Assembly (NCBI GenBank): GCA_023435545.1
Contig: JAEYRQ010000403.1
Location: forward strand, 1 to 12,219
Direction: 5' to 3'
DNA from: Pseudomonadota bacterium
GTDB lineage: Bacteria; Pseudomonadota; Alphaproteobacteria; Rhizobiales; Tepidamorphaceae
DNA length: 12,219 nucleotides
In this document: positions 5,492-12,219 of the stretch, piece by piece
Position numbering within the stretch: position 1 is the stretch's first letter
Layout: the number at the start of each line of letters is the position of its first letter
The notes under the pieces: model-generated
What the model was told of the DNA's origin: nothing
Database searches by the model: none
Seen by the model: the letters and a program-made list of their open reading frames with translations, nothing else
Made by a program: the position numbers and the translations under genes

Positions 5492-7855
5492 ATGAGTGCG
5501 ACCGGAATCGGCGCCCGTGTGAAGCGTGTGGAGGACAGGCGCTTCATCACGGGCAAGGGAAACTATACGGATGATGTCAACCGGCCTGGCCAGGCCCATG
5601 CTTTTTTCCTGCGGTCACCACACGCGCATGCCTCGATTAAGAGCATCGACGCCACGGCGGCGCTGGAAATGCCGGGTGTGCTGGCGGTGCTGACCGGCGA
5701 GGACCTCGCGGCCGACGCGATCGGGCCCCTGCCGTGCGGCTGGATGATTCACTCCAAGGATGGGTCACCGATGAAGACGCCGGGCCATCCCTGCCTGGCG
5801 CAGGGAAAGGCCCGCTATGTCGGCGATCCGGTCGCGGTGATCATCGCCGAGACGGCGCGACAGGCGCGCGACGCAGCCGAGGCCGTCATCGTCGACTACG
5901 CCGAGCTGCCGTCCGTCGTGGATCTGGCCACGGCACAGTCGTCGAAGACGCTGATCCACGACGACGTGCCGCGCAACTCGGCCTTCGAGTGGGAGATCGG
6001 TGACAAGGCGGCGACGGAAGCCGCCTTCAAGTCGGCGCATCACGTCACCAGGATCGAGCTGGTCAACAACCGGCTGGTGCCCAACGCAATGGAGCCGCGG
6101 GCGGCGGTCGGCGACTACGACGCCGGCACCGATCATTTCACGCTGTGGACGACGAGCCAGAATCCGCATGTCGCGCGGCTGGTGATGTCGGCCTTCCTGA
6201 ACGTCGCCCCGGAGCACAAGCTCAGGGTCATCGCGCCGGACGTGGGTGGCGGATTCGGCTCCAAGATCTACGTCTATCCGGAGGAGACGGTCTGCACCTG
6301 GGCCTCGAAGAAGGTCGGCCGTCCGGTCAAGTGGACCTGCGACCGCACCGAGGCCTTCCTGTCCGACGCACACGGCCGGGATCACATCACTCAGGCCGAG
6401 CTCGCCACCGACGATCGCGGGCGGATCCTCGGCATGCGGGTGAAGACGCTGGCAAATGTCGGCGGCTACATGAACCTGTTCGCCTCCTCGGTGCCGACCT
6501 ACCTCTACGCGACCCTGTTGTCGGGGCAGTACGACATCCCGGCGATCTATTGCGAGGTCGATACGGTCTACACCAACACCACCCCGGTGGACGCCTATCG
6601 CGGCGCCGGGCGCCCTGAGGCGACCTTCGTCGTCGAGCGGCTGATGGAGGTGGCGGCCCGCGAGATCGGGGTCGATCCGGCCACCTTCCGAAAGCGCAAT
6701 TTTATCCGCAAGTTCCCGCACCAGACGCCGGTCATCATGGCCTACGACATCGGCGACTATCACGCCTCGCTGTCGAAAGCGCTGGAACTCGCGGATTACA
6801 AAGGCTTCGGAAGGCGCAAGCGCGAGGCGGCCAGGCGCGGCAAGCTGCGCGGCATCGGCTTCTCGACCTATATCGAGGCCTGTGGCATCGCCCCCTCGCA
6901 GGCGGTCGGCTCGCTTGGTGGCGGCGTCGGACTGTGGGAATCCGCGGAGGTCAGGGTCAATCCGGTTGGCACCGTCGAAATCCTGACCGGATCGCACAGC
7001 CACGGCCAGGGGCACGAGACGACCTTCGCCCAGCTCGTCGCAGACCGGCTCGGCATCCCCTTCGAGAACGTCTCTATCGTCCACGGTGACACCGATAAGG
7101 TGCAGTTCGGCATGGGCACCTACGGCTCGCGCTCCGGCGCCGTCGGTATGTCGGCGATCTCCAAGGCGCTCGACAAGGTGGTGGAGAAGGCCAAGAAGGT
7201 GGCCGCCCACTTGCTGGAAGCCTCCGAGGCCGACGTCGAGTTCAAGAATGGCAACTTCGTCGTGTCCGGCACCGACAAGTCGATCGACTGGACGTCGGTC
7301 GCGCTCGGCGCCTATGTCGCGCACAAGTTCCCGACATCGGAGATCGAGCCGGGGCTGAAGGAGGGGGCGTTCTACGACCCCATCAACTTCACCTTCCCCG
7401 CCGGCTGCCATATCTGCGAGATCGAAGTCGACCCCGACACCGGGGCGAGCGAGATCGTCAACTGGGTGGCGGTCGACGATTTCGGCACGGTCATCAATCC
7501 GATGATCGTGGAAGGTCAGGTCCATGGCGGCATCGCGCAGGGCATCGGGCAGGCGTTGCTCGAAGGCACCCGCTATGACGACGCCGGCCAGCTCCTGACC
7601 GGCTCGTTCATGGACTACACCATGCCGCGAGCTGACAACCTGCCGAGCTTCAAGGTCGATACGACGGTAACGCCATGTCCGTCGAACCCGCTCGGCATCA
7701 AGGGCTGCGGCGAGGCCGGTGCCATTGCGGCCCCGGCAGCGGTGGTCAACGCGCTCACCGACGCGCTCGGCCACGAGGACGTCGTCATGCCCGCCACGCC
7801 GCAGGCGATCTGGCGGGCGGCCCAGAAGACAATCCACCGCGCTGCCGCGGAATAA
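5492..7855 (+). CDS. coxL: Form II CO dehydrogenase-like molybdenum hydroxylase, large subunit (787 aa)
   Basis: This is the catalytic subunit, binding molybdopterin cytosine dinucleotide and hydroxylating its substrate with water-derived oxygen. The N-terminal hammerhead domain is seen in [25 protein letters not shown] and [13 protein letters not shown]. Mo-cofactor motifs follow: VGGGFGSK at 251-258, the active-site loop AYRGAGR at 368-374, and GCGEAGA with the catalytic Glu741 near the C-terminus. True (form I) CO dehydrogenases carry AYxCSFR, whose Cys holds copper; here that position is not Cys, so CO oxidation is not supported. The S-L-M gene order also marks form II. Substrate is unknown; an aromatic, heterocyclic or aldehyde compound is plausible given the pca neighbours (inference). 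The length is normal, the ATG follows GGGAGGAG, and coxM begins 12 bases after the stop. Confidence 0.94.
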   Translation: MSATGIGARVKRVEDRRFITGKGNYTDDVNRPGQAHAFFLRSPHAHASIKSIDATAALEMPGVLAVLTGEDLAADAIGPLPCGWMIHSKDGSPMKTPGHPCLAQGKARYVGDPVAVIIAETARQARDAAEAVIVDYAELPSVVDLATAQSSKTLIHDDVPRNSAFEWEIGDKAATEAAFKSAHHVTRIELVNNRLVPNAMEPRAAVGDYDAGTDHFTLWTTSQNPHVARLVMSAFLNVAPEHKLRVIAPDVGGGFGSKIYVYPEETVCTWASKKVGRPVKWTCDRTEAFLSDAHGRDHITQAELATDDRGRILGMRVKTLANVGGYMNLFASSVPTYLYATLLSGQYDIPAIYCEVDTVYTNTTPVDAYRGAGRPEATFVVERLMEVAAREIGVDPATFRKRNFIRKFPHQTPVIMAYDIGDYHASLSKALELADYKGFGRRKREAARRGKLRGIGFSTYIEACGIAPSQAVGSLGGGVGLWESAEVRVNPVGTVEILTGSHSHGQGHETTFAQLVADRLGIPFENVSIVHGDTDKVQFGMGTYGSRSGAVGMSAISKALDKVVEKAKKVAAHLLEASEADVEFKNGNFVVSGTDKSIDWTSVALGAYVAHKFPTSEIEPGLKEGAFYDPINFTFPAGCHICEIEVDPDTGASEIVNWVAVDDFGTVINPMIVEGQVHGGIAQGIGQALLEGTRYDDAGQLLTGSFMDYTMPRADNLPSFKVDTTVTPCPSNPLGIKGCGEAGAIAAPAAVVNALTDALGHEDVVMPATPQAIWRAAQKTIHRAAAE

Positions 7856-7867
7856 GGAGGCATCCGT

Positions 7868-8659
7868 ATGTACCAGTTCAACTATCATCGGCCGGACACG
7901 GTCCGTAAGGCGGCTGCGCTCCTGGCCAAGCATGAGGACGCAAAGTTGCTGGCCGGCGGCCACACGCTGCTACCGACCATGAAGCAGCGCCTCGCCTCGC
8001 CGTCCGACATCGTCGACCTTTCGGGAATCGAGAACCTCGCCAAGATCGAGCTGAAGGGCCGTACTCTCCATATCGGCGCCATGGCACGGCATTCCGAGGT
8101 GGCGGAGTCGGCGGTCGTTCGCGAGGCCATCCCGGCGCTCGCCAAGCTAGCTGCGGGGATCGGTGATCCGCATGTGCGCCATCGCGGCACGCTCGGCGGG
8201 TCGGTCGCAAACAACGATCCGAACGCTGACTACCCGGCGGCCTGCCTCGGACTCGGCGCCACTATCGTCACCAACCAGCGGCGCGTCCTGGCGGACGAGT
8301 TCTTTACCGGCATGTTCGAGACCGCGCTGGAGCCGGGCGAGATTATCACCAAGGTGCTGTTCCCGGTGCCGCGCAAGGCGGGCTACGCGAAATTTGCCAA
8401 TCCGGCCTCGCGCTATGCCCTGGTCGGGGTGTTTGTCTCGAAGCGCGGCGGCGAGGTGCGTGTCGCGGTGACGGGTGCCGGGCCGGGCGTCTTCCGTGTG
8501 CCGGAGTTCGAGGCAGCGCTCGCCAAGCGCTTCGCGCCGAAAGCCTTGGATGGACTCACCATTCCCGCCGATGGCCTCAACAGCGACATCCATGGCAGCG
8601 CCGAGTACCGCGCCAATCTGGTCGCGGTGATGGCCAAACGCGCTGTGGCCGCGGCTTGA
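7868..8659 (+). CDS. coxM: Molybdenum hydroxylase medium (FAD) subunit, CoxM-like (263 aa)
   Basis: This flavoprotein subunit takes electrons from CoxS and passes them to a quinone or other acceptor. The FAD-binding motifs are AGGHTLLP at 29-36 (usually AGGHSLLP) and RGTLGGSVANNDPNADYP at 106-123, with IGDPHVRHRG just before. The C-terminal part carries the CO dehydrogenase flavoprotein domain (YAKFANPASRYALVGVFV). The length is a little short compared with the Oligotropha enzyme (about 288 residues), consistent with a trimmed C-terminus. The ATG follows AAGGAGG, which overlaps the coxL stop, so translation is likely coupled. It completes the S-L-M set. About 140 bases separate it from the coxD start. 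Confidence 0.94.
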   Translation: MYQFNYHRPDTVRKAAALLAKHEDAKLLAGGHTLLPTMKQRLASPSDIVDLSGIENLAKIELKGRTLHIGAMARHSEVAESAVVREAIPALAKLAAGIGDPHVRHRGTLGGSVANNDPNADYPAACLGLGATIVTNQRRVLADEFFTGMFETALEPGEIITKVLFPVPRKAGYAKFANPASRYALVGVFVSKRGGEVRVAVTGAGPGVFRVPEFEAALAKRFAPKALDGLTIPADGLNSDIHGSAEYRANLVAVMAKRAVAAA

Positions 8660-8690
8660 GCCTACGCCGGCGCGGGCCTATTTGATGGGA

Positions 8691-8718
8691 GCGGCCGGCG
8701 TCCACGGGCGCCGGCCGC
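8691..8718 (+). terminator. Strong hairpin between coxM and coxD (possible attenuator or mRNA-processing site)
   Basis: GCGGCCGGCG (8691-8700) and CGCCGGCCGC (8709-8718) are perfect complements of 10 bp around an 8-base loop. The stem begins 31 bases after the coxM stop. No run of T follows, so a classic intrinsic terminator is not fully met. It may be a partial terminator or an RNase-stabilising stem that keeps structural-subunit mRNA above maturation-gene mRNA (inference). Confidence 0.45.
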
Positions 8719-8800
8719 CGCATTTCGTGAACCTTCCGGCGGTTGCTGTCGGAGGGAATGACGGGCCGCTCGGGCGACCCGCGTGGATCCGGAGCCTTCC

Positions 8801-9727
8801 TTGGCCAGTACGCCCCGCAATCTACCCGCCTCGATCGAAGAGACCGTCGATCTTCTGGCTTCCGCCAGCTATGTCGCCGACCGTTCGCTGGCGACCGTGC
8901 TTTATCTCGCCCTGAAGATGGGGCGGCCGCTGTTTCTCGAAGGGGAGGCGGGGGTCGGCAAGACCGAGATCGCCAAGGTGCTGGCCGCTTCGCTCGGCCG
9001 CCGGCTGATCCGGCTGCAGTGCTACGAAGGCCTGGACGTGTCCTCGGCGGTCTACGAGTGGAACTACGCCGCTCAGATGATCGAGATCCGCCTCGCAGAG
9101 GCCGAAGGCGTCGCCGACAGGGCCCGACTGGGCGAGGACGTGTTCTCGGAGCGCTTCCTGGTGAAGCGCCCGCTGCTGGAGGCACTGGAGCCCGACACCG
9201 CCGGTGCCCCGGTTCTGCTAATCGATGAGCTCGACCGCACCGATGAGGCCTTCGAGGCGTTCCTGCTGGAGGTGCTGTCGGACTTCCAGGTGACGATCCC
9301 CGAGATCGGCACGGTCAAGGCCGAGCATCCGCCGATCGTGATCATCACCTCGAACCGCACGCGCGAGATCCACGACGCGCTGAAGCGGCGCTGCCTCTAC
9401 CACTGGGTCGATTATCCCGACGCCGCGCGCGAACTGTCGATCGTCAAGGCCAAGGTGCCCAGCGCCCCGGGCAAACTATCGAAGCAGATCGTCGCCTTCG
9501 TTCAGTCGCTGCGCACCGAGGACCTGTTCAAGTCGCCGGGCGTTGCCGAGACACTGGACTGGGCGACCGCGCTGACCGAACTGGATGCCGTCGAACTCGA
9601 TGCGGCCACCGTGTCCGACACGCTCGGCGTGCTGCTCAAGTACCAGGACGACATCGCGCGCATGCAGGGCTCCCGGGTCAAGGAGCTGCTCGACCAGGTG
9701 CGCGCGGAGCTGCGCGCGAGCGCTTGA
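8801..9727 (+). CDS. coxD: MoxR-type AAA+ ATPase, CoxD-like (308 aa, TTG start)
   Basis: CoxD is a MoxR-family AAA+ chaperone needed to mature the Mo active site; in Oligotropha it helps build the CO dehydrogenase metal centre. From the TTG at 8801, Walker A is GEAGVGKT at 48-55, Walker B VLLIDE at 138-143, sensor 1 is Asn185 in IIITSNRTRE, and Arg196-Arg197 is the probable arginine finger. The LPASIEETVDLLA opening fits the CoxD group. The start is ambiguous. A GTG at 8783 is in frame but lacks a near ribosome site, whereas the TTG at 8801 has GGAG with a 6-base spacer. An ATG at 8758 with GGAGGG is in a different frame and does not encode CoxD. It ends by overlapping the start region of coxE. 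Confidence 0.92.
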   Translation: MASTPRNLPASIEETVDLLASASYVADRSLATVLYLALKMGRPLFLEGEAGVGKTEIAKVLAASLGRRLIRLQCYEGLDVSSAVYEWNYAAQMIEIRLAEAEGVADRARLGEDVFSERFLVKRPLLEALEPDTAGAPVLLIDELDRTDEAFEAFLLEVLSDFQVTIPEIGTVKAEHPPIVIITSNRTREIHDALKRRCLYHWVDYPDAARELSIVKAKVPSAPGKLSKQIVAFVQSLRTEDLFKSPGVAETLDWATALTELDAVELDAATVSDTLGVLLKYQDDIARMQGSRVKELLDQVRAELRASA

Positions 9728-9735
9728 GAGGCACT

Positions 9736-10968
9736 ATGTCCGGAGCCACGCGACGCGCGAATGCCGAGGCGGTGGACGGCAGGCTCGCCGACAACATCGT
9801 TCATTTCGCGCGCGCGCTGCGCACCGCCGGCATGCGCGTCGGTCCGGGGACCGTCGTCGACGCCATCCGCGCCGTAGAGACGGCCGGCACGCTCGGCCGC
9901 GAGGATTTCTACTGGGTGCTCCACGCCGTGCTGGTGAAGCGCCATGAGGACCACGAACTCTTCGACCAGGCCTTCCGGCTCTACTGGCGCAAGCGGGCGC
10001 TGCTGGAGCGCCTGATGGCGCAGTTGATGCCCACCGCACCGGGCGATCCCAACAAACCGAAGGACGAGGTCCGCTCCCGCGTTGCCGATGCGCTGCTGAA
10101 GAACGAGCAGCGCGAGCCGCAGCGCCCGAAGCCCAAGGTCGAGATCGACGCGAGGCTGACGCTCTCGGCGCAGGAGGTGCTGCAGCGCAAGGACTTCGAG
10201 CAGATGACGGCGGCCGAGATAGCCACCGCGCGTCGTCTGATATCCTCGATGATCCTGCCTGCCGACAAGGTCCGCACGCGCCGGCTGGCGCCGTCACCCC
10301 GCGGCAGGCGGATCGATCTGCGGCGCTCCTTCCGCGCCAGCGTTCGCGCGGGAGGCATGATCGACCTGAAGACGCTCGCCCCGATCCAGCGTCATCCGCC
10401 CTTGGTGGCGATCTGCGACATCTCGGGGTCGATGACCCAGTACAGTCGCATGTTCCTGCACTTCCTCCATGCGCTGACGGAAGTGCGCAAGGTCTCGAGC
10501 TTCGTGTTCGGCACGCGGCTGACCAACATTACCCGCCAGCTCAAGTCGAAGGACCCGGACGAGGCGCTGGAGCGCTGCTCGGCGCTCGTCGCCGACTGGG
10601 CGGGCGGCACGCGGATCGGCACGTGCCTGCACGAGTTCAACCGCACATGGTCCCGCCGTGTGCTGGGGCAGGGGGCCGTGGTGCTGCTCGTGACCGACGG
10701 GCTGGAGCGAGACGGGCGCGACGAGCTCGCATTCGAGTTGGACCGGCTTCACCGGTCGTGCCGACGGCTGATCTGGCTCAATCCACTGCTGCGCTTCGAC
10801 GGCTTCGAGGCGAAGGCCGGCGGCATCGTCACCATGCTGCCGCATGTCGACGAGTTCCGCCCGATCCACAATCTGGCGGCGATGGCGGATCTGGTGCATG
10901 CGCTCGACGCGCGCCGCTCCGCCGTGGGCGACCCGAGGAAGTGGCTGAGGCGGCAGGCAGTCGCCTGA
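9736..10968 (+). CDS. coxE: CoxE-like von Willebrand factor A domain protein (410 aa)
   Basis: This cytoplasmic VWA protein acts with the MoxR ATPase CoxD in maturing the Mo hydroxylase. The N-terminal region is helical (ADNIVHFARALRTAGMRVG, then FYWVLHAVLVKRHEDHELFD), with a charged linker around 110-160. The RRTRRLAPSPRGRRIDLRRSF-like basic segment (residues near 180-200) precedes the VWA domain. The MIDAS motif is DISGS at 228-232 and the later acidic element LLVTDGLERD includes Asp321; the metal site looks intact. The length fits the CoxE family. An upstream TTG at 9724 overlaps the coxD stop, but ATG 9736, with GAGAGG four bases away, is preferred. It lies just 8 bases from coxD and 22 bases from the XdhC gene. 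Confidence 0.92.
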   Translation: MSGATRRANAEAVDGRLADNIVHFARALRTAGMRVGPGTVVDAIRAVETAGTLGREDFYWVLHAVLVKRHEDHELFDQAFRLYWRKRALLERLMAQLMPTAPGDPNKPKDEVRSRVADALLKNEQREPQRPKPKVEIDARLTLSAQEVLQRKDFEQMTAAEIATARRLISSMILPADKVRTRRLAPSPRGRRIDLRRSFRASVRAGGMIDLKTLAPIQRHPPLVAICDISGSMTQYSRMFLHFLHALTEVRKVSSFVFGTRLTNITRQLKSKDPDEALERCSALVADWAGGTRIGTCLHEFNRTWSRRVLGQGAVVLLVTDGLERDGRDELAFELDRLHRSCRRLIWLNPLLRFDGFEAKAGGIVTMLPHVDEFRPIHNLAAMADLVHALDARRSAVGDPRKWLRRQAVA

Positions 10969-10990
10969 GAGCGACATAGAGGTTGAGACC

Positions 10991-11311
10991 ATGAGTACCG
11001 AGACCGATCCCCTGGCAATCGCCGAGACATGGCGTGCAGAAGGACGCGAGGTGGCGCTGGCGACCGTCGTGGAGACCTGGGGATCCGCTCCGCGCCCGGT
11101 CGGCAGCCACCTGGTGATCGACGGCGAGGGAAACTTCGAGGGATCGGTCTCCGGCGGCTGTGTCGAGGGCGCGGTGATTTCCGAGGCGATCGACGTGATC
11201 GGCGACGGGAAGCCCAGGACGCTGGAGTTCGGCGTCGCCGACGAGACCGCCTGGCGCGTCGGCCTGTCCTGCGGCGGACGGATCAAGGTCTTCGTCGAGA
11301 AGATCCAGTGA
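10991..11311 (+). CDS. XdhC/CoxI-family protein, N-terminal domain only (106 aa)
   Basis: XdhC-type proteins bind the Mo cofactor and help sulfurate and insert it into xanthine oxidase-family enzymes. Only the N-terminal domain is present: ETWGSAPRPVGSHLVID at 28-44 and GSVSGGCVEGAV at 51-62, with Cys57, ending in WRVGLSCGGRIKVFVE with Cys94. A full XdhC of about 250-380 residues also has a Rossmann domain, which is missing here and appears to be supplied by the gene at 11965. Split XdhC pairs are common in cox clusters, so this is not necessarily a truncation. ATG 10991 follows GAGGTTGAG and the opening fits the family. It precedes the LysE-type gene by 10 bases. Confidence 0.88.
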   Translation: MSTETDPLAIAETWRAEGREVALATVVETWGSAPRPVGSHLVIDGEGNFEGSVSGGCVEGAVISEAIDVIGDGKPRTLEFGVADETAWRVGLSCGGRIKVFVEKIQ

Positions 11312-11321
11312 GGTGTCGCTG

Positions 11322-11954
11322 ATGCCGTCATGGGAGCTGCTCATCGCTTTCGCTGTGGCTACGGCCGTTTTCGCCTACATGCCCGGCCCCGCGATGCTCT
11401 ACACCGCCGCCCAGACGCTGGCACGCGGGCGCAGGGGCGGGCTCATGGCGGTAATCGGCATCCATGTCGGATGTTACGTCCATGTGCTGGCCGCCGTCTT
11501 CGGCCTGGCGGCGCTGATGAAGCTGGTGCCGGAGCTCTACGTCGTCCTCAAGCTCGCCGGCGCACTGTTCCTGATCTGGCTGGGCATCTCGATGTTCCGG
11601 GCACCGAGAGAGGCAGGACCCGAAGTGCCGCTGATCCCGACGCGATCGCCCCGGCGCGCCTTCGTCGACAGCATGCTGGTCGAGATTCTCAACCCGAAGA
11701 CGGCGATCTTCTTCGTGGCCTTCCTGCCGCAGTTCGTCGACCCCTCCGCGGCCATGCCGGTCTGGGCGCAGCTTCTCGTTCTGGGCACACTCGTCAATCT
11801 CGTATTCTCATCCGCCGACGTGGTCGTCGTGCTCGTCGCAGCCTTCGCCATTGCCCGGCTGAAGGCGAGCAATGCGGCACAGCGGCTCGTGCGCCGCCTC
11901 GGCGGTACGATCCTGATCGGGCTCGGCCTCCGGCTGGCGGCGGACCGGTCATGA
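11322..11954 (+). CDS. LysE/RhtB-family exporter (210 aa)
   Basis: This inner-membrane protein belongs to the LysE/RhtB family, which exports amino acids, homoserine lactones and other small molecules. The hallmark is MPGPAMLYTAAQTLARGRRGG after the first hydrophobic helix. Further membrane segments are visible near 40-60, 64-88, the ILNPKTAIFFVAFLPQF motif near 117-140, 145-172 and 185-205. The length is typical. The ATG at 11322 with GAGG eight bases upstream is preferred; a GTG at 11313 is in frame and would add three residues. It sits between two XdhC-family genes in the same direction, with short gaps on both sides, so it is probably co-transcribed with them. The substrate is unknown. 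Confidence 0.9.
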   Translation: MPSWELLIAFAVATAVFAYMPGPAMLYTAAQTLARGRRGGLMAVIGIHVGCYVHVLAAVFGLAALMKLVPELYVVLKLAGALFLIWLGISMFRAPREAGPEVPLIPTRSPRRAFVDSMLVEILNPKTAIFFVAFLPQFVDPSAAMPVWAQLLVLGTLVNLVFSSADVVVVLVAAFAIARLKASNAAQRLVRRLGGTILIGLGLRLAADRS

Positions 11955-11964
11955 GGCGGATGCG

Positions 11965-12219
11965 ATGAATCTCGAGCTTTTGAAACAGTTGAATGCAGAA
12001 CGCGACGCGCGGCGCGCGGCGATCGTCCTGACCGACACCGCATCCGGAACCCAGCGCCTCGTCCGCGAGGCCGATATCGTCGGCTCCGATAGACCGGATC
12101 TCTATCGTGCGCTTATCCGCGCAGGCCGCAGCCGCTCACTGAGCGAAGAAGAGGGCGGCGGCTTCGCCACCGTCATGGTCCCGCCGCCCAAGCTGGTTGC
12201 GGTCGGCGCCGTGCATATC
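11965..12219 (+). CDS. XdhC-family protein carrying the Rossmann domain (partial, first 85 residues)
   Basis: The gene begins with an ATG behind GAGGCGG, which overlaps the exporter stop, and is cut by the right edge. The first 70 or so residues are a helix-rich lead (MNLELLKQLNAERDARRAAI, then QRLVREADIVG). The segment VPPPKLVAVGAVHI that follows is the start of the nucleotide-binding Rossmann domain of XdhC/CoxF proteins, with a typical GAVHI turn. It would supply the C-terminal domain lacking in the XdhC N-domain protein at 10991. The role would be cofactor insertion or maturation of the Mo hydroxylase (family knowledge). The C-terminus and downstream genes are not visible. Confidence 0.8.
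   Translation, partial: MNLELLKQLNAERDARRAAIVLTDTASGTQRLVREADIVGSDRPDLYRALIRAGRSRSLSEEEGGGFATVMVPPPKLVAVGAVHI

Noticed and set aside
5492..7855. Genuine carbon monoxide dehydrogenase
   Set aside because: The active-site loop is AYRGAGR, lacking the copper-binding Cys of form I, and the gene order is S-L-M.
5765..7963. A 732-codon open frame antisense to coxL
   Set aside because: It is rich in Arg, Asp and Gly with no recognisable motif and covers a well-conserved gene. Long antisense frames are normal in high-GC coding DNA.

Overview
This is a high-GC, tightly packed bacterial segment. Its gene families and architecture (TRAP-type solute receptor, a PobR-like AraC regulator, pca genes, and a coxG + coxSLM-DE + XdhC-type molybdenum hydroxylase cluster) fit an alphaproteobacterium. 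The genus cannot be named from sequence alone. No RNA genes, insertion sequences, CRISPR arrays or phage genes were seen.

Layout: (1) 1-453, minus strand: the N-terminal part of a periplasmic TRAP substrate-binding protein (dctP), running off the left edge. (2) 454-738: a divergent control region with a sigma70-like promoter for each neighbour. (3) 739-1638, plus: a PobR-like AraC regulator, convergent with (4) 4199-1670, minus: a compact pcaB-pcaD-pcaC operon covering three consecutive steps of the protocatechuate branch of the beta-ketoadipate pathway (carboxymuconate to beta-ketoadipate). (5) 4200-4332: a second divergent control region with an inverted repeat whose arms bracket the -10 of the predicted pcaB promoter. 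(6) 4333-12219, plus: coxG, then coxS-coxL-coxM, a MoxR/CoxD AAA+ ATPase, a CoxE VWA protein, an XdhC N-domain protein, a LysE/RhtB exporter, and the start of a second XdhC-family protein that runs off the right edge.

The cox-like genes encode a three-subunit molybdenum hydroxylase (2Fe-2S, Mo-cofactor and FAD subunits) with its usual maturation set. The large subunit carries AYRGAGR in the active-site loop, not the Cys-bearing loop of true CO dehydrogenase. The order is S-L-M, so this is a 'form II' enzyme whose real substrate is unknown. Its position beside pca genes, an aromatic-acid-type regulator and a TRAP receptor suggests, as an inference, that it hydroxylates or oxidises an organic compound, perhaps aromatic or heterocyclic, that feeds ring-cleavage catabolism. 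Two features lack an easy explanation: the ring-cleavage genes pcaGH are missing from the pca operon, and an exporter gene sits between the two XdhC-family genes.
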